DNA of 64,000 nucleotides from Lawsonibacter celer (GTDB taxonomy: Bacteria > Bacillota > Clostridia > Oscillospirales > Oscillospiraceae): the NCBI RefSeq assembly GCF_014281125.1, contig NZ_JACOEA010000006.1:1-64000 (forward strand). The letters are read 5' to 3'. The position numbers were made by a program, and so were the translations under genes. Of this stretch, positions 1 through 8,247 are shown piece by piece; within the stretch, counting starts at the first letter, position 1, and each line of letters opens with the position of its first letter. The notes beneath the pieces are model-generated. The model worked only from the letters and a program-made list of their open reading frames with translations, ran no database searches and was not told the DNA's origin.

Positions 1-21
1 AGTAATTTCCTCCTTTTTCTT

Positions 22-1140
22 TTAAAACAATTCCTTATAGATTTTCAGTACCCGCGCCTCGTCCAGGGGCACAAAGTTGTTGGCCATCAGGCGGCCCTGA
101 CCGGTCACTACACTGTGGGCAAACTCCGGCAGGTCTTCCTGGGTTACGCCGTATTCGTGCAGGGGTTTCTTGGGCAGCATTTGGTTGAGCAGCTCCTCCA
201 GCTTGTCATAGACCACCGCAGTGTCACACCCCAGCAGGCCGGCCAGGTATCCGTTCATCGCCGCAATCTCCCCGTCGCACTTGATCTCCATATAGTTTTT
301 CAGCACGCCGGTAAACATGGCGTAGTTGCTCTCGCCGTGGGCCACGTGGTATTTGCCGCTGAGGGGATAGCTCAGCGCATGCACCGCCGCGCAGCCGGCG
401 GTGCCAAAGGCCAGCCCCGCGTAGTTGGACGCCAGCAGGAAATCGCCCAGCAGGGGGATGCGGGCCTCCCGCCCCTCCGCGGCAATCTTCTGGTAGCCGC
501 GGATAATCATCTCAATGGCTTTGTAGCCAAAGAGCTTGGTGTAGGGAGTGGCCTTGGGGGAGAGGGAGGACTCCACCGCATGGACCAGCGCGTCGATGGA
601 GCTGGTGGCGAACACGCCGAAGGGCAGTCCCTCCAGCAGCTCCGGAATCAGCACCGCGTGGTCGGCGTACATGGCGGGCCCCACCAAGCCCAGCTTGGTC
701 CCCAGGCGGGTGCGGGCCATGATCGCAATGTTGGTCACCTCACTGCCCGTGCCGCAGGTGGTTGGAATCAGTATCAGCTCGTGCTTTTTCCCCAGCCGGT
801 CCGGGGCCTGCTCATACAGTTCATCCACCCGCTCGGTGCCGGAAACCGCCAGCACCTTGGCAATGTCCAGCACAGTGCCGCCGCCGATGGCGATCACCCG
901 CCTGTAATCGGCTTTGTGAGCTTCCTCCAGAATGGCGTCCACCATTACGTCCGTCGGCTCGCCCAGGCCGTATTTCTCCTGATAGATCGTCCGGCACTTC
1001 AGCCCCATCCCGCCGAAGTGCGGCTTGTAGATGTACTCGTTGGTCAGGATCAGGTCCTCCCCGCCAAGCGAAAAGCCTTCTACAAATTCCCGGCTCGTAT
1101 CAAAATGGTGCAAAGTCGGCCTCCAGATAATTTCTACCAT
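22..1140 (-). CDS. 4hbD: 4-hydroxybutyrate dehydrogenase (iron-type alcohol dehydrogenase)
   Basis: NAD-dependent group III (iron) alcohol dehydrogenase of about 372 residues, predicted to interconvert 4-hydroxybutyrate and succinate semialdehyde in the cytoplasm. The nucleotide-binding motif IAIGGGTVLDIAK, the segment PTTCGTGSEVTN and the metal-ligand region with HALSYPLSGKYHVAHGE are intact. From memory the sequence follows Clostridium kluyveri 4HbD closely over its whole length, including LTNE..YKP, QEKYGLGEP and the end. The ATG at 1140 has AAAGGA about 11 nt upstream; an ATG at 1152 is the alternative but would sit directly on that site. A sigma-54 promoter lies about 75 bp upstream and the activator gene is adjacent. 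Nothing downstream is visible because the window ends. The family is sure; the exact substrate is inferred from similarity. Confidence 0.88.
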   Translation of the reverse strand: MVEIIWRPTLHHFDTSREFVEGFSLGGEDLILTNEYIYKPHFGGMGLKCRTIYQEKYGLGEPTDVMVDAILEEAHKADYRRVIAIGGGTVLDIAKVLAVSGTERVDELYEQAPDRLGKKHELILIPTTCGTGSEVTNIAIMARTRLGTKLGLVGPAMYADHAVLIPELLEGLPFGVFATSSIDALVHAVESSLSPKATPYTKLFGYKAIEMIIRGYQKIAAEGREARIPLLGDFLLASNYAGLAFGTAGCAAVHALSYPLSGKYHVAHGESNYAMFTGVLKNYMEIKCDGEIAAMNGYLAGLLGCDTAVVYDKLEELLNQMLPKKPLHEYGVTQEDLPEFAHSVVTGQGRLMANNFVPLDEARVLKIYKELF

Positions 1141-1213
1141 AGACTTGTTCATCCTTTCTGTTTCTCTGCCGCAGATCATATGCGGCTGCATTTGGCTCCT
1201 CGTCCGATACAGC

Positions 1214-1230
1214 TGCAAACTATATGCCAA
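1214..1230 (-). promoter_or_regulatory. sigma-54 (-24/-12) promoter of 4hbD
   Basis: Read on the minus strand the sequence is TTGGCATATAGTTTGCA. The GG and GC dinucleotides are spaced as in the sigma-54 consensus TGGCAC-N5-TTGCW. Transcription would start near 1202, about 60 nt before the 4hbD start codon. The neighbouring gene encodes a sigma-54 activator, which supports the call. Confidence 0.82.
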
Positions 1231-1288
1231 CTTTTGAAAGGGCCTAAACCCCTGAAAAATCGTGCGCGCTTTTCTCTGTGCGCTTCTT

Positions 1289-1350
1289 TGGCACAGAAAA
1301 CATGTGGCGTTTTGACACATATCCCAGCCAGTGCGCCAGGGTCTGACACA
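1289..1350 (-). promoter_or_regulatory. candidate enhancer sites for the sigma-54 activator
   Basis: Three copies of the half-site TGTGYCA occur on the minus strand, at 1289-1295, 1313-1319 and 1344-1350, about 60-130 bp upstream of the sigma-54 promoter. The first matches the half-site in the perfect inverted repeat at 3518-3550. The spacing is irregular, so binding here is an inference. Confidence 0.45.
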
Positions 1351-1357
1351 TGCCAAA

Positions 1358-1389
1358 AAAGGCACGGACCCATATGGGTCCGTGCCTTT
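1358..1389 (-). terminator. Rho-independent terminator of the sigma-54 activator gene
   Basis: A perfect 32-nt palindrome (AAAGGCACGG...CCGTGCCTTT) lies 16 bp after the activator stop codon. On the minus strand it is followed by a run of T, as expected for an intrinsic terminator. It separates the activator transcript from the 4hbD promoter. Confidence 0.85.
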
Positions 1390-1404
1390 CTCGCATGCCA
1401 TGAC

Positions 1405-3381
1405 TCACAGACGGAGTGCATCGCAGTCAATGCCATATTGATGAAGCTTTCGATACATGGTCCGGCGGCTGATCTCCAGCAGCTGCGCGGCCTTCTTCAC
1501 ATTTCCGTGGGTCTGGACCAGGGCCTGCTCAATCTGCCTCTGCTCCAGTGCCTTGATGGACAAACCGGTCTCATCCCGCCCGGCCTGGGCGGGATGAAGA
1601 ACGCCATCCGTTCTTCGTCCAAGGCCGCCCTGCAGGGACGGGAAGCACTCCGCCCCAATACGTCCCTCACTGGTCAGGTATACCGCCCGCTCCACCGCGT
1701 TTTCCAGTTCCCGAATATTACCGCGCCATTCGTACTCCTCCAGCAGGGCATAGGCCGCCTCCGTAAAGCCGCTGAGGCAGTGTCCGGAAAAGCTGGTATA
1801 CTTTTGGAGAAAATAATCTGCCAGCAGCCGCACGTCGCCAGCGCGCTCCCGCAGGGGAGGGATGGCAATGCCGAACACATTCAGGCGGTAGTAGAGGTCG
1901 CTGCGGAACTGGTTGTTGTCAATGGCAGCCAGCAGGTCCTTATTGGTGGCCGAGATGACGCGCACATCCACCTTAATGGTCTTGCTGGAGCCCAGCCGGC
2001 TCACCTCATGGCTCTGCAGCACCCGCAGCAGGGCCACCTGCACATCAAAAGGCATGTCCCCGATCTCGTCCAGGAAAATCGTGCCGCCGTTGGCCAATTC
2101 GAACTTGCCGGCGCAGCCCTCCCGGCGGGCGCCCGTAAAGGTGCCGCCCTCATAGCCGAACAGCTCGCTTTCAATCAGGCTCTTGGGCAGCGCGCCGCAG
2201 TTAATGGCCACAAAAGGCCCGTTTCGGCGGTCGCTGGCGTTGTGGATGGCCTGGGCAAAGAGCTCCTTTCCCGTGCCGCTCTCCCCGGTAATCAGCACAT
2301 TAGACGGCGTCTGCGCCGCAATCTGCCCCAGCCGGAGGGCAGCCTTCAAGCTGGGGGAGGTGCCCTGGATGTCATCAAAGGTAAAGCGCGCCTCCGAGCC
2401 GATGATCCGGCTGACCTTCCGGTGCAGATTCTCCGCCTTTTCCAGAATCAGCACCCGCTCCCCCTGGCCGGCCGCCCGGGCGGTAACGGTCAGGTTAAGC
2501 TGCCGCCCCTTGTATTCCACGGAGATATAGCGGTCGTTGAAGCCCAGGGACAGATCCCGCTCACTGATGTCGTCCCGGCCAAAGAGCTCCCACAGGGAGC
2601 AGTGCTCCAGCTCCTCCTCCGTTCGCCCCAGCAGCTGGGCGGCCCGCTGATTATAATAAATCACATGCAGGGACTGGCTGAACAGCAGCATACCGGAGGG
2701 CGTGCTCTCCACAATGGCCTCCGTGCGGCGCTGGCTGAGCTCCACCTCGTCGTAGGCCTGCTTGGTAAGCAGCTGGAGAGAGATGGATTCGGCCGCGGCC
2801 GCCGCCATGCCCAAGGTGTGAAAGGATACCTTTTCGCTGGGGCCGATGAGACAGACCGCCCCCACGCTTTTCCCCTCCTGGCCGAACACCGGCGCGCCGG
2901 AGCAGACCCAATTGTGATGCAGGGTGAAATAGTGCTCCTCACCCAGCACCTGAATCGGCTCCCCCAGCTCCAGCGCCGTGCCGATCCCATTGGTGCCCAG
3001 CCTCCGCTCGCTGCGGTTGCCCCCCTCCACCAAGCCATTTTCCTCCGCCAGACGGGTAATCTCTGCCTCTCCAAAGGCCCGGAGAATGTATCCCTCCTCG
3101 TCAGCAATGACGGTCAGATAGCCGGAGCCGGTGGTAAATGCCGCCAAACGCTCCATAAAGGGTACGGCAATGTTGTAAAAATCTCTCCGGGCGTAGATCC
3201 GCCGCTCCAGCGCGGAGCGCGGAATCACGCTCTTGTCTGCGCAGTCCATCTGTACGCCAAATGCACGGGATCGCTTCCAGGATTCCAGGATAATCGGGCG
3301 GATCATCCCCTCCGGCACCTCATGGCCCGTCCGGAACAGCTCTTTGGCCTTCCGGATCTTTCCTTGATCGACCGTCACCAT
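1405..3381 (-). CDS. sigma-54-dependent transcriptional activator (GAF-PAS-AAA+-Fis)
   Basis: Enhancer-binding protein of 658 residues of the AcoR/PrdR type. Its order is an N-terminal GAF-like sensor (about 60-200), a PAS domain (about 215-300), an AAA+ domain (about 330-570, Walker A GESGTGKE near 364, Walker B FLDEIGD) and a Fis-type helix-turn-helix (about 613-650). The sigma-54 contact loop reads GTFTGA rather than GAFTGA. The ATG at 3381 is preceded by AGGAGG at 6 nt; a TTG two codons upstream is less likely. It lies between two genes that each have a sigma-54 promoter, so it very probably activates both. The ligand is unknown; 4-hydroxybutyrate or a relative is a reasonable guess from the dehydrogenase next door. 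Confidence 0.9.
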   Translation of the reverse strand: MVTVDQGKIRKAKELFRTGHEVPEGMIRPIILESWKRSRAFGVQMDCADKSVIPRSALERRIYARRDFYNIAVPFMERLAAFTTGSGYLTVIADEEGYILRAFGEAEITRLAEENGLVEGGNRSERRLGTNGIGTALELGEPIQVLGEEHYFTLHHNWVCSGAPVFGQEGKSVGAVCLIGPSEKVSFHTLGMAAAAAESISLQLLTKQAYDEVELSQRRTEAIVESTPSGMLLFSQSLHVIYYNQRAAQLLGRTEEELEHCSLWELFGRDDISERDLSLGFNDRYISVEYKGRQLNLTVTARAAGQGERVLILEKAENLHRKVSRIIGSEARFTFDDIQGTSPSLKAALRLGQIAAQTPSNVLITGESGTGKELFAQAIHNASDRRNGPFVAINCGALPKSLIESELFGYEGGTFTGARREGCAGKFELANGGTIFLDEIGDMPFDVQVALLRVLQSHEVSRLGSSKTIKVDVRVISATNKDLLAAIDNNQFRSDLYYRLNVFGIAIPPLRERAGDVRLLADYFLQKYTSFSGHCLSGFTEAAYALLEEYEWRGNIRELENAVERAVYLTSEGRIGAECFPSLQGGLGRRTDGVLHPAQAGRDETGLSIKALEQRQIEQALVQTHGNVKKAAQLLEISRRTMYRKLHQYGIDCDALRL

Positions 3382-3422
3382 CCGCAACCTCCTTTCTATC
3401 CACTGAAAATAACAGCGTTTCT

Positions 3423-3451
3423 ATTATAAAAACTTTTGTTTGAATTTTCAA
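3423..3451 (-). promoter_or_regulatory. sigma-A promoter of the activator gene
   Basis: On the minus strand TTGAAA (3446-3451) and TATAAT (3423-3428) are separated by 17 bp. The start codon at 3381 follows about 35 nt after the expected transcription start. The activator therefore appears to be made constitutively. Confidence 0.75.
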
Positions 3452-3517
3452 GTATAGAGATAAAATGTCGTTTCTTTTTGTGCATGTGTGCCGCTCTCCT
3501 GTTACATTGTGACAGGT

Positions 3518-3550
3518 TCTGTGCCAGAATGACACGCAGTCTGGCACAGA
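3518..3550 (+). promoter_or_regulatory. inverted-repeat activator site (UAS) upstream of the symporter
   Basis: TCTGTGCCAGA (3518-3528) and TCTGGCACAGA (3540-3550) are perfect inverted arms of 11 nt around an 11-nt spacer. The element sits about 145 bp upstream of the sigma-54 promoter at 3695, the usual distance for an enhancer-binding protein. The half-site recurs upstream of 4hbD. Confidence 0.7.
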
Positions 3551-3694
3551 TGTACGTAGGTGCATTACTCGGCGCGGCCCAGCCGGGAAAATTTTCTGTT
3601 TCCCCAGCTTACAGGGAAAAAGCATTGCAAATAAAGGCGTTTTCTGTCTGTCGCCTTGCCCACAAGCGGTCAGGCTGCTCAGGCCGGCACAGAG

Positions 3695-3711
3695 TTGGCG
3701 TAATTCTTGCA
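3695..3711 (+). promoter_or_regulatory. sigma-54 (-24/-12) promoter of the symporter gene
   Basis: TTGGCGTAATTCTTGCA has the invariant GG and GC dinucleotides at sigma-54 spacing. Transcription would start near 3723, leaving a leader of about 115 nt that contains the hairpin at 3728-3787. The remainder of the 450-bp gap between 3382 and 3838 shows no other gene. Confidence 0.82.
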
Positions 3712-3727
3712 TAGTCGGGGGGTGAAG

Positions 3728-3787
3728 TTCCACTGAGTGAAAGGGGGGATATCGCGTTATTGGGGATAAGGGGAACTCTCAGTGGAA
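3728..3787 (+). promoter_or_regulatory. stem-loop in the symporter mRNA leader
   Basis: TTCCACTGAG (3728-3737) and CTCAGTGGAA (3778-3787) are perfect 10-nt complementary arms around a purine-rich 40-nt loop. They lie just downstream of the sigma-54 start site. No T-run follows, so it is not an obvious terminator; it may stabilise the RNA or control translation. Confidence 0.4.
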
Positions 3788-3838
3788 AACACAAGTTAGA
3801 CTCAGCAATTCAAATGTGAAAGGTGTGAACGCGATCTT

Positions 3839-5566
3839 ATGAACTTTGTTACGATTGGTATCATCGTCGCGCTGGTCATCTACGGTATCTTCGTGTTCGG
3901 TATTTCGGCCATCGCGTCTAAGACCACCAGCACCTCCAGCGACTATCTGGTCGCCGGCCGAAACGTAGGCACGATTACTCTGTTGGCCACGGTTACACTG
4001 TCCATCTGGAGCGCCCTTGCCTTCTACGGCTATGGTGCGGGCCTGTATCGACAGGGTATCGGATATTGGATCGGCGCCATGGGCGCCTGCTTCGTGGGCT
4101 TCTTTGCCCCCACCGTTATGTACCGCCTGTGGCTGCTGGGCAGGCAATACGGCTATACAACCCCCGGCGACTTTATTATGCACCGCTATCAGTCCAAGGC
4201 CCTGAAAATGGTGATCTCTGTCATCTGTGTGGTCTGTATCATCCCCTACGTCTCTGTGCAGGTCAGCGGCGTGGCCAACGGCATTGTCACGACCACAGAA
4301 GGCCGGATCGGCTTCTGGATCTGTGTGGCCGTCCTGGTGGTCTACATGTACCTCCACGTGCTGGGCGGCGGCAACAAGGCCGTGGTGGGCACGGACTTGT
4401 TCGCGGCCATCGTCGGCATCTGCATCGTTATCATCAGTACCATCGTCTTTATTGTCAACGTGTGCAACGGCGGCCTTGCCGGCGCCACTCAGAAGATCAT
4501 TGCCGACGGCAATATTGAGGTCCTGCAGATCACCGGCAAGTGGACCAACTGGATTGCCGGCCTGGGCACCTCCCTTTCCGCCGGCATCTCCATCATCGTG
4601 TGGCCCCATATCTTCATCCGCTCCTACATGGCGAAAAATGAAGATGTGTTCAAGGTCATGGGCACCGCCTTCCCCGTCCTGGAGCTGATCTCCTTCGGCT
4701 GCTTCATGATTCAGGGCATTTGGGCCGGCCGCAGCGCCTATCCCGCGCTGGAGGCCGCAGCCAGCGACAATGTCATTCCTATGCTGGCTCTGCAGTACGC
4801 CCCCGGCATCCTGGCCATCCTCCTGGTCATCGGCGTGTTCGCCTTCGGCCTGTCCACCGCGGACTCCCAGCTGGTGGTGGCCTCCTCCATCGTGTCCCAT
4901 GACATGATTCGCCAAGAGGGCAAGGAGGAGCGCAACACCAAGAAGAACAACGCCATTGTGCTGACCATCCTCATGGTGACCGTGCTCATCGTCACCTACT
5001 TCCGCCCCGCCTTCCTGATTACCTATGCTTACAGCTTCTGCGCGCCCGGCTTTGCCCAAATGATGCCCGCCGTCATCGGCGGCCTGTACTGGAAGCGGGG
5101 CACCAAGCAGGGCGCCCTGGCCGGCACTGTGGTGGGTATGGCAGCCGTGCTCTTTACCCTGTTTGTTAAGAATCCCGTGCCTGTGGTCGATCCCATCCTG
5201 TGGGGCCTGATTATCAACACCATTCTCTACGTAGTGGTGAGCCTAGCCACCCAGCCGGATGAGCGGGCCGCCAAGGAGATCAACACCCCCCTGACCAAGT
5301 TCTTCGCCAGCCGCGAGAGCACTGGTCACAAAATTCTGCTGGTCCTCTATATTGTGGTCTTTATCCAGAGTCATATTGTGGGCGTTTATCTGCCGCAGGA
5401 TACCTTCCTGTTCGGCTGGATGCCCCCCACTGTGTTTAACTATGCCATTTCCGCCATTGAGCTGGCGGTTCTGGGCTACTTCTATGGTAAGAACCGCCTG
5501 TACGAGCCTGACGGCAGCAAAAAGGATTTCGCCCCCTTCTGTCCCGCGCTGAACGGGAAAAGTTAA
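3839..5566 (+). CDS. sodium:solute symporter (SSF family)
   Basis: Integral membrane protein of 575 residues with about 13 hydrophobic segments spread along its length. It shows SSF hallmarks: the early SDYLVAGRNVG segment, GYTTPGDF in the cytoplasmic loop after TM3, and the Na+-site region around STADSQLVVASSIVSHD. Such proteins import organic acids, amino acids or vitamins with Na+. It is the first gene of a sigma-54 transcript whose activator also faces 4hbD, so a short-chain hydroxy or carboxylic acid is a plausible substrate; this is inference. The ATG at 3839 has AAAGGTG upstream. A small YcxB-like membrane protein follows 161 bp later. Confidence 0.88.
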   Translation: MNFVTIGIIVALVIYGIFVFGISAIASKTTSTSSDYLVAGRNVGTITLLATVTLSIWSALAFYGYGAGLYRQGIGYWIGAMGACFVGFFAPTVMYRLWLLGRQYGYTTPGDFIMHRYQSKALKMVISVICVVCIIPYVSVQVSGVANGIVTTTEGRIGFWICVAVLVVYMYLHVLGGGNKAVVGTDLFAAIVGICIVIISTIVFIVNVCNGGLAGATQKIIADGNIEVLQITGKWTNWIAGLGTSLSAGISIIVWPHIFIRSYMAKNEDVFKVMGTAFPVLELISFGCFMIQGIWAGRSAYPALEAAASDNVIPMLALQYAPGILAILLVIGVFAFGLSTADSQLVVASSIVSHDMIRQEGKEERNTKKNNAIVLTILMVTVLIVTYFRPAFLITYAYSFCAPGFAQMMPAVIGGLYWKRGTKQGALAGTVVGMAAVLFTLFVKNPVPVVDPILWGLIINTILYVVVSLATQPDERAAKEINTPLTKFFASRESTGHKILLVLYIVVFIQSHIVGVYLPQDTFLFGWMPPTVFNYAISAIELAVLGYFYGKNRLYEPDGSKKDFAPFCPALNGKS

Positions 5567-5727
5567 GCGGAAATACCCCCTGCGGTGCGGCCCCGGGACA
5601 GTGAGACCCTGTCCCGGGGTGCGCCCGTTTTCAAACAGCTCTATTGCGCGGAAAGCTGTGGCGTCCGCCCCGGGCCCTGCCGCAGTCTGATTCCGACCAC
5701 GTCCCTACAGATTGGAGGAGTTGCATT

Positions 5728-6258
5728 ATGCGTTTTGAGATGGAGACCACCTACGACCAGCCCACGGTCCGTGCGTTCCAAAATATTCTGAACCGCACTG
5801 TCCGCGCCAAACGCATCCGCCTGGTCCGTATACTGACCTTTGTAGTGGGCTGCGGCGCGCTGGCCTACGGCCTGCTCTGGCTGTGGGCGGCTGTGGCAGA
5901 GGGTGTTTCCGCCGTGCCCGCTGTCAGCGGTCTGGCTGCCGGGACCATTTTTCTGCTGTTGGGAATCTTCTATAAAAAATACATCAACCGCTCCGGCCGC
6001 CATATGGTGAACCAGCAGCCTGTGACCATCCGCTACGCCTTTGACTGTCACGGTTATTCCACCCTCTCAGGCAAAAACAGGCAGATCAGCCCCTACCGCA
6101 TCATTCATGACATTTGCAGCGGGGACGGTTACTACGTCATTATGCTGGACCGCCGCCGGGGCTTTGTGCTGGATAAATCCCGCTTTCTCAGCGGCGACCC
6201 GGAGAAATTCGCCCCCTTCCTGGAGGAGCGGACGGGAAAACCGATTCAAACCGCATGA
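5728..6258 (+). CDS. YcxB-like small membrane protein
   Basis: Protein of 176 residues with two predicted transmembrane helices close together (about residues 30-52 and 58-80), then a basic segment and a soluble C-terminal domain of about 90 residues. That tail (YRIIHDICSGDGYYVIMLDRRRGFVLDKS) matches the pattern of YcxB-like C-terminal domains, whose function is unknown. The ATG at 5728 is chosen because GGAGG lies 9 nt upstream; a longer reading frame from 5644 lacks such a site. The gene lies between the symporter and a strong terminator, so it probably shares the sigma-54 transcript. Confidence 0.75.
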   Translation: MRFEMETTYDQPTVRAFQNILNRTVRAKRIRLVRILTFVVGCGALAYGLLWLWAAVAEGVSAVPAVSGLAAGTIFLLLGIFYKKYINRSGRHMVNQQPVTIRYAFDCHGYSTLSGKNRQISPYRIIHDICSGDGYYVIMLDRRRGFVLDKSRFLSGDPEKFAPFLEERTGKPIQTA

Positions 6259-6261
6259 GCG

Positions 6262-6315
6262 CAAAACAAAAAGCAGGTCTCCCGGTCCGGACCGGGAGAC
6301 CTGCTTTTTGTTTTG
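6262..6315 (+). terminator. Rho-independent terminator
   Basis: A perfect 54-nt palindrome, 27-nt arms meeting at GGTCC/GGACC, starts 3 nt after the YcxB-like gene. It ends in CTTTTTGTTTTG and can work in both directions. It closes the sigma-54 unit. Confidence 0.9.
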
Positions 6316-6386
6316 TGTCCCGCCCGACATGGCTGCCTGGGTATCATTTCACTTAAAGAATTGGTCGAAAGACTGTGCTGTTTTTG

Positions 6387-6415
6387 TTGACTTTTTCGTA
6401 TTCTTGTTATATATA
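6387..6415 (+). promoter_or_regulatory. sigma-A promoter of the peptide ABC operon
   Basis: TTGACT (6387-6392) and TATATA (6410-6415) are separated by 17 bp. The GntR operator candidate at 6416-6433 follows at once and would cover the start site. Translation begins at 6521. Confidence 0.65.
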
Positions 6416-6433
6416 TATTGTATACAATTTGGA
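6416..6433 (+). promoter_or_regulatory. GntR-type operator at the ABC-operon promoter
   Basis: The 18-mer TATTGTATACAATTTGGA contains the 12-bp palindrome ATTGTATACAAT. Its exact reverse complement occurs at 13810-13827, at the promoter next to the GntR/FCD gene. FCD-type GntR repressors commonly bind short A/T-rich palindromes of this shape, so repression of the ABC operon is likely. Confidence 0.75.
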
Positions 6434-6520
6434 CTCGATGAATTCCTTTGGTTTTGGGAAAGACTTTTAAACGATGTCCGCTCTGTGCCGCGGCATCGCA
6501 AAAAAGGAGGCACCCGATTG

Positions 6521-8191
6521 ATGATGAGAAGATCCCGGCCGCTGCTCGCCCTGGGCCTATCCGTGCTTCTACTGGCCGGCTGTTCACCGTCGTCCCCCGG
6601 CGGCGGGGTGGAGACCGAGACGGCCACCTGGACCCTGGGCACCGGACAGGAGGTTACCTGTGTGCGGAGCACGGAGGCGGAGCCGGCCGAAAAGCCCATC
6701 GACGACCGGACCCTCCGGCTGGGCGCCTATGGGGAAAATTTTGTGACCAGCACCCTCTCCACCGTGGGCTACAACAACCTGATCGCCATTTCCACCATCT
6801 ATGACGGCCTGTTTGCCAAGGATTTTGAGACCGGCGAAATTCTCTGCCGGATTGCGGAATCCTATGAGTTCATCCCGGATGAAACGGGGGAGGGAATGAC
6901 CCTGCACATCGTCATCCGGGAGGGCGTCCACTTCCAGAGTGGGGACCCGATTACCGCGGAGGACTGCTTTGCCTCCACGGTGGGCCGGGTGGAGACGGTG
7001 GGCACCGTGCGCACCTACCTGGGGGACACCATTGACGTGGAGCACTCCTGGTACGAGGGGGAGCGGGACCTGTACATCAAAATGTATCAGTACGACAGCA
7101 CCATCCTGGAGTGCCTGTCCTGCCAATGGCTGAACGTGGGCAACCTGAGCTTTGAGGCCACGGCCACGGACGACGATCTTTGGGACAATGTGGACGGCTC
7201 AGGGCCCTACATTGTGGAGGAGCAGATCTCCGGCGACTCGGTCCTTTTAAAGGTGGACGACAACTACTGGGGCTGGGGCATTGTTGACGAGCGGCCCAAT
7301 TTTGACTATCTGTCGGTCAAGTTCTACTCCGAGGCCTCCATCATGACCATCGACTATGAGCGGGGCAAGATTGACGCATGCATCGGCCTGAGCTTTAACG
7401 ACACCAAGCGGATGATGAGCCAGGGGGCCGCTCACAGCAGCACCAGGATCGTCTCCTCCGGCAACTACACCGTCATCTGCCTGCCCACCTATGTGGAGGC
7501 CTTCCAGGACGCGCGCGTGCGGGAGGCCATCTTCTGTGCCATTGACACCGACGCCGCGGCCAAGGCGGCTTACGGCGCCCTTGGCATTCCCATGAATTCC
7601 TATGTGTCCTCCATGGCCCCCTACCGCAGGGAGTACCACACCAACAAATACGACCCGGAGCGGGCCAAGGCACTGCTGGCCGAGGCCGGCTATCCGCCGG
7701 GAGCGCTGAGCTTCTATACCGTGGTCTCGGCCAACGACACCTGCAGCGTGGCCCTGGCGGAGATCATTCAGAGCTTTTTGGACGACGTGGGCGTGGAGCT
7801 GACCATTGATACCTTTGATTTCCCCGCCGCCTTGCAGATGCAGCGCAACGGGGAGGTGGACCTGTGCATTACCACCTTTTACACCATGAACAGCGACATT
7901 TCCGGCTGCTTTATTCAGTTGCCCGAAGGCAGCTACAACAAGGCCGCCTGGCTGACCCAGCTGGATCCGGAGCTGGACGCCAAGCTCAAGGAGGGCCGCT
8001 ACACCCAGTCCACCCAGACCGCCGAGGCCGCCTACGCCTGGATCCAGGACTGGCTGGACGAACAGATGTGGTACATTCCCATGGTGGAGTACAACACCTC
8101 TTTTGTCTGCCGGGACTATGTGGATGACTCCGGCTTTTACAATCTGATGCATACCCGTGACATTCGGAATCTGGACCTGATCGAGCGGTAG
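6521..8191 (+). CDS. peptide ABC transporter substrate-binding lipoprotein (SBP family 5)
   Basis: Extracellular solute receptor of 556 residues. Residues 1-20 form a lipoprotein signal peptide with lipobox LLAGC, so the mature protein is tethered by a lipid-modified cysteine outside the membrane. The rest follows the DppA/OppA fold: a first half with LHIVIREGVHFQSGDPITAED, a late RVREAIFCAID segment and PERAKALLAEAGYPPG. The ATG at 6521 follows AAAGGAGG by 10 nt. It is the first gene of a five-gene transporter operon, 56 bp before dppB. Family 5 receptors bind peptides but also nickel complexes, opines and other small molecules, so the ligand is open; the shared operator suggests the substrate of the cluster at 14-18 kb. 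Confidence 0.9.
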   Translation: MMRRSRPLLALGLSVLLLAGCSPSSPGGGVETETATWTLGTGQEVTCVRSTEAEPAEKPIDDRTLRLGAYGENFVTSTLSTVGYNNLIAISTIYDGLFAKDFETGEILCRIAESYEFIPDETGEGMTLHIVIREGVHFQSGDPITAEDCFASTVGRVETVGTVRTYLGDTIDVEHSWYEGERDLYIKMYQYDSTILECLSCQWLNVGNLSFEATATDDDLWDNVDGSGPYIVEEQISGDSVLLKVDDNYWGWGIVDERPNFDYLSVKFYSEASIMTIDYERGKIDACIGLSFNDTKRMMSQGAAHSSTRIVSSGNYTVICLPTYVEAFQDARVREAIFCAIDTDAAAKAAYGALGIPMNSYVSSMAPYRREYHTNKYDPERAKALLAEAGYPPGALSFYTVVSANDTCSVALAEIIQSFLDDVGVELTIDTFDFPAALQMQRNGEVDLCITTFYTMNSDISGCFIQLPEGSYNKAAWLTQLDPELDAKLKEGRYTQSTQTAEAAYAWIQDWLDEQMWYIPMVEYNTSFVCRDYVDDSGFYNLMHTRDIRNLDLIER

Positions 8192-8247
8192 CGTCCGGCT
8201 GCGCACGCCGCGGCATTCCCCACAGTTCAAATACGAGGTGTGTCAAC

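Noticed and set aside
115-3429. Very long plus-strand reading frame (over 1,100 codons) opposite 4hbD and the activator
   Set aside because: It is the antisense of two well-supported genes, has no ribosome-binding site and its composition (Gln/His/Gly-rich) is that of a mirror frame in G+C-rich DNA.
3779-5059. Minus-strand frame of 426 codons opposite the symporter
   Set aside because: Asp/His/Gly-rich antisense shadow of a clear transmembrane protein; no promoter or family resemblance.
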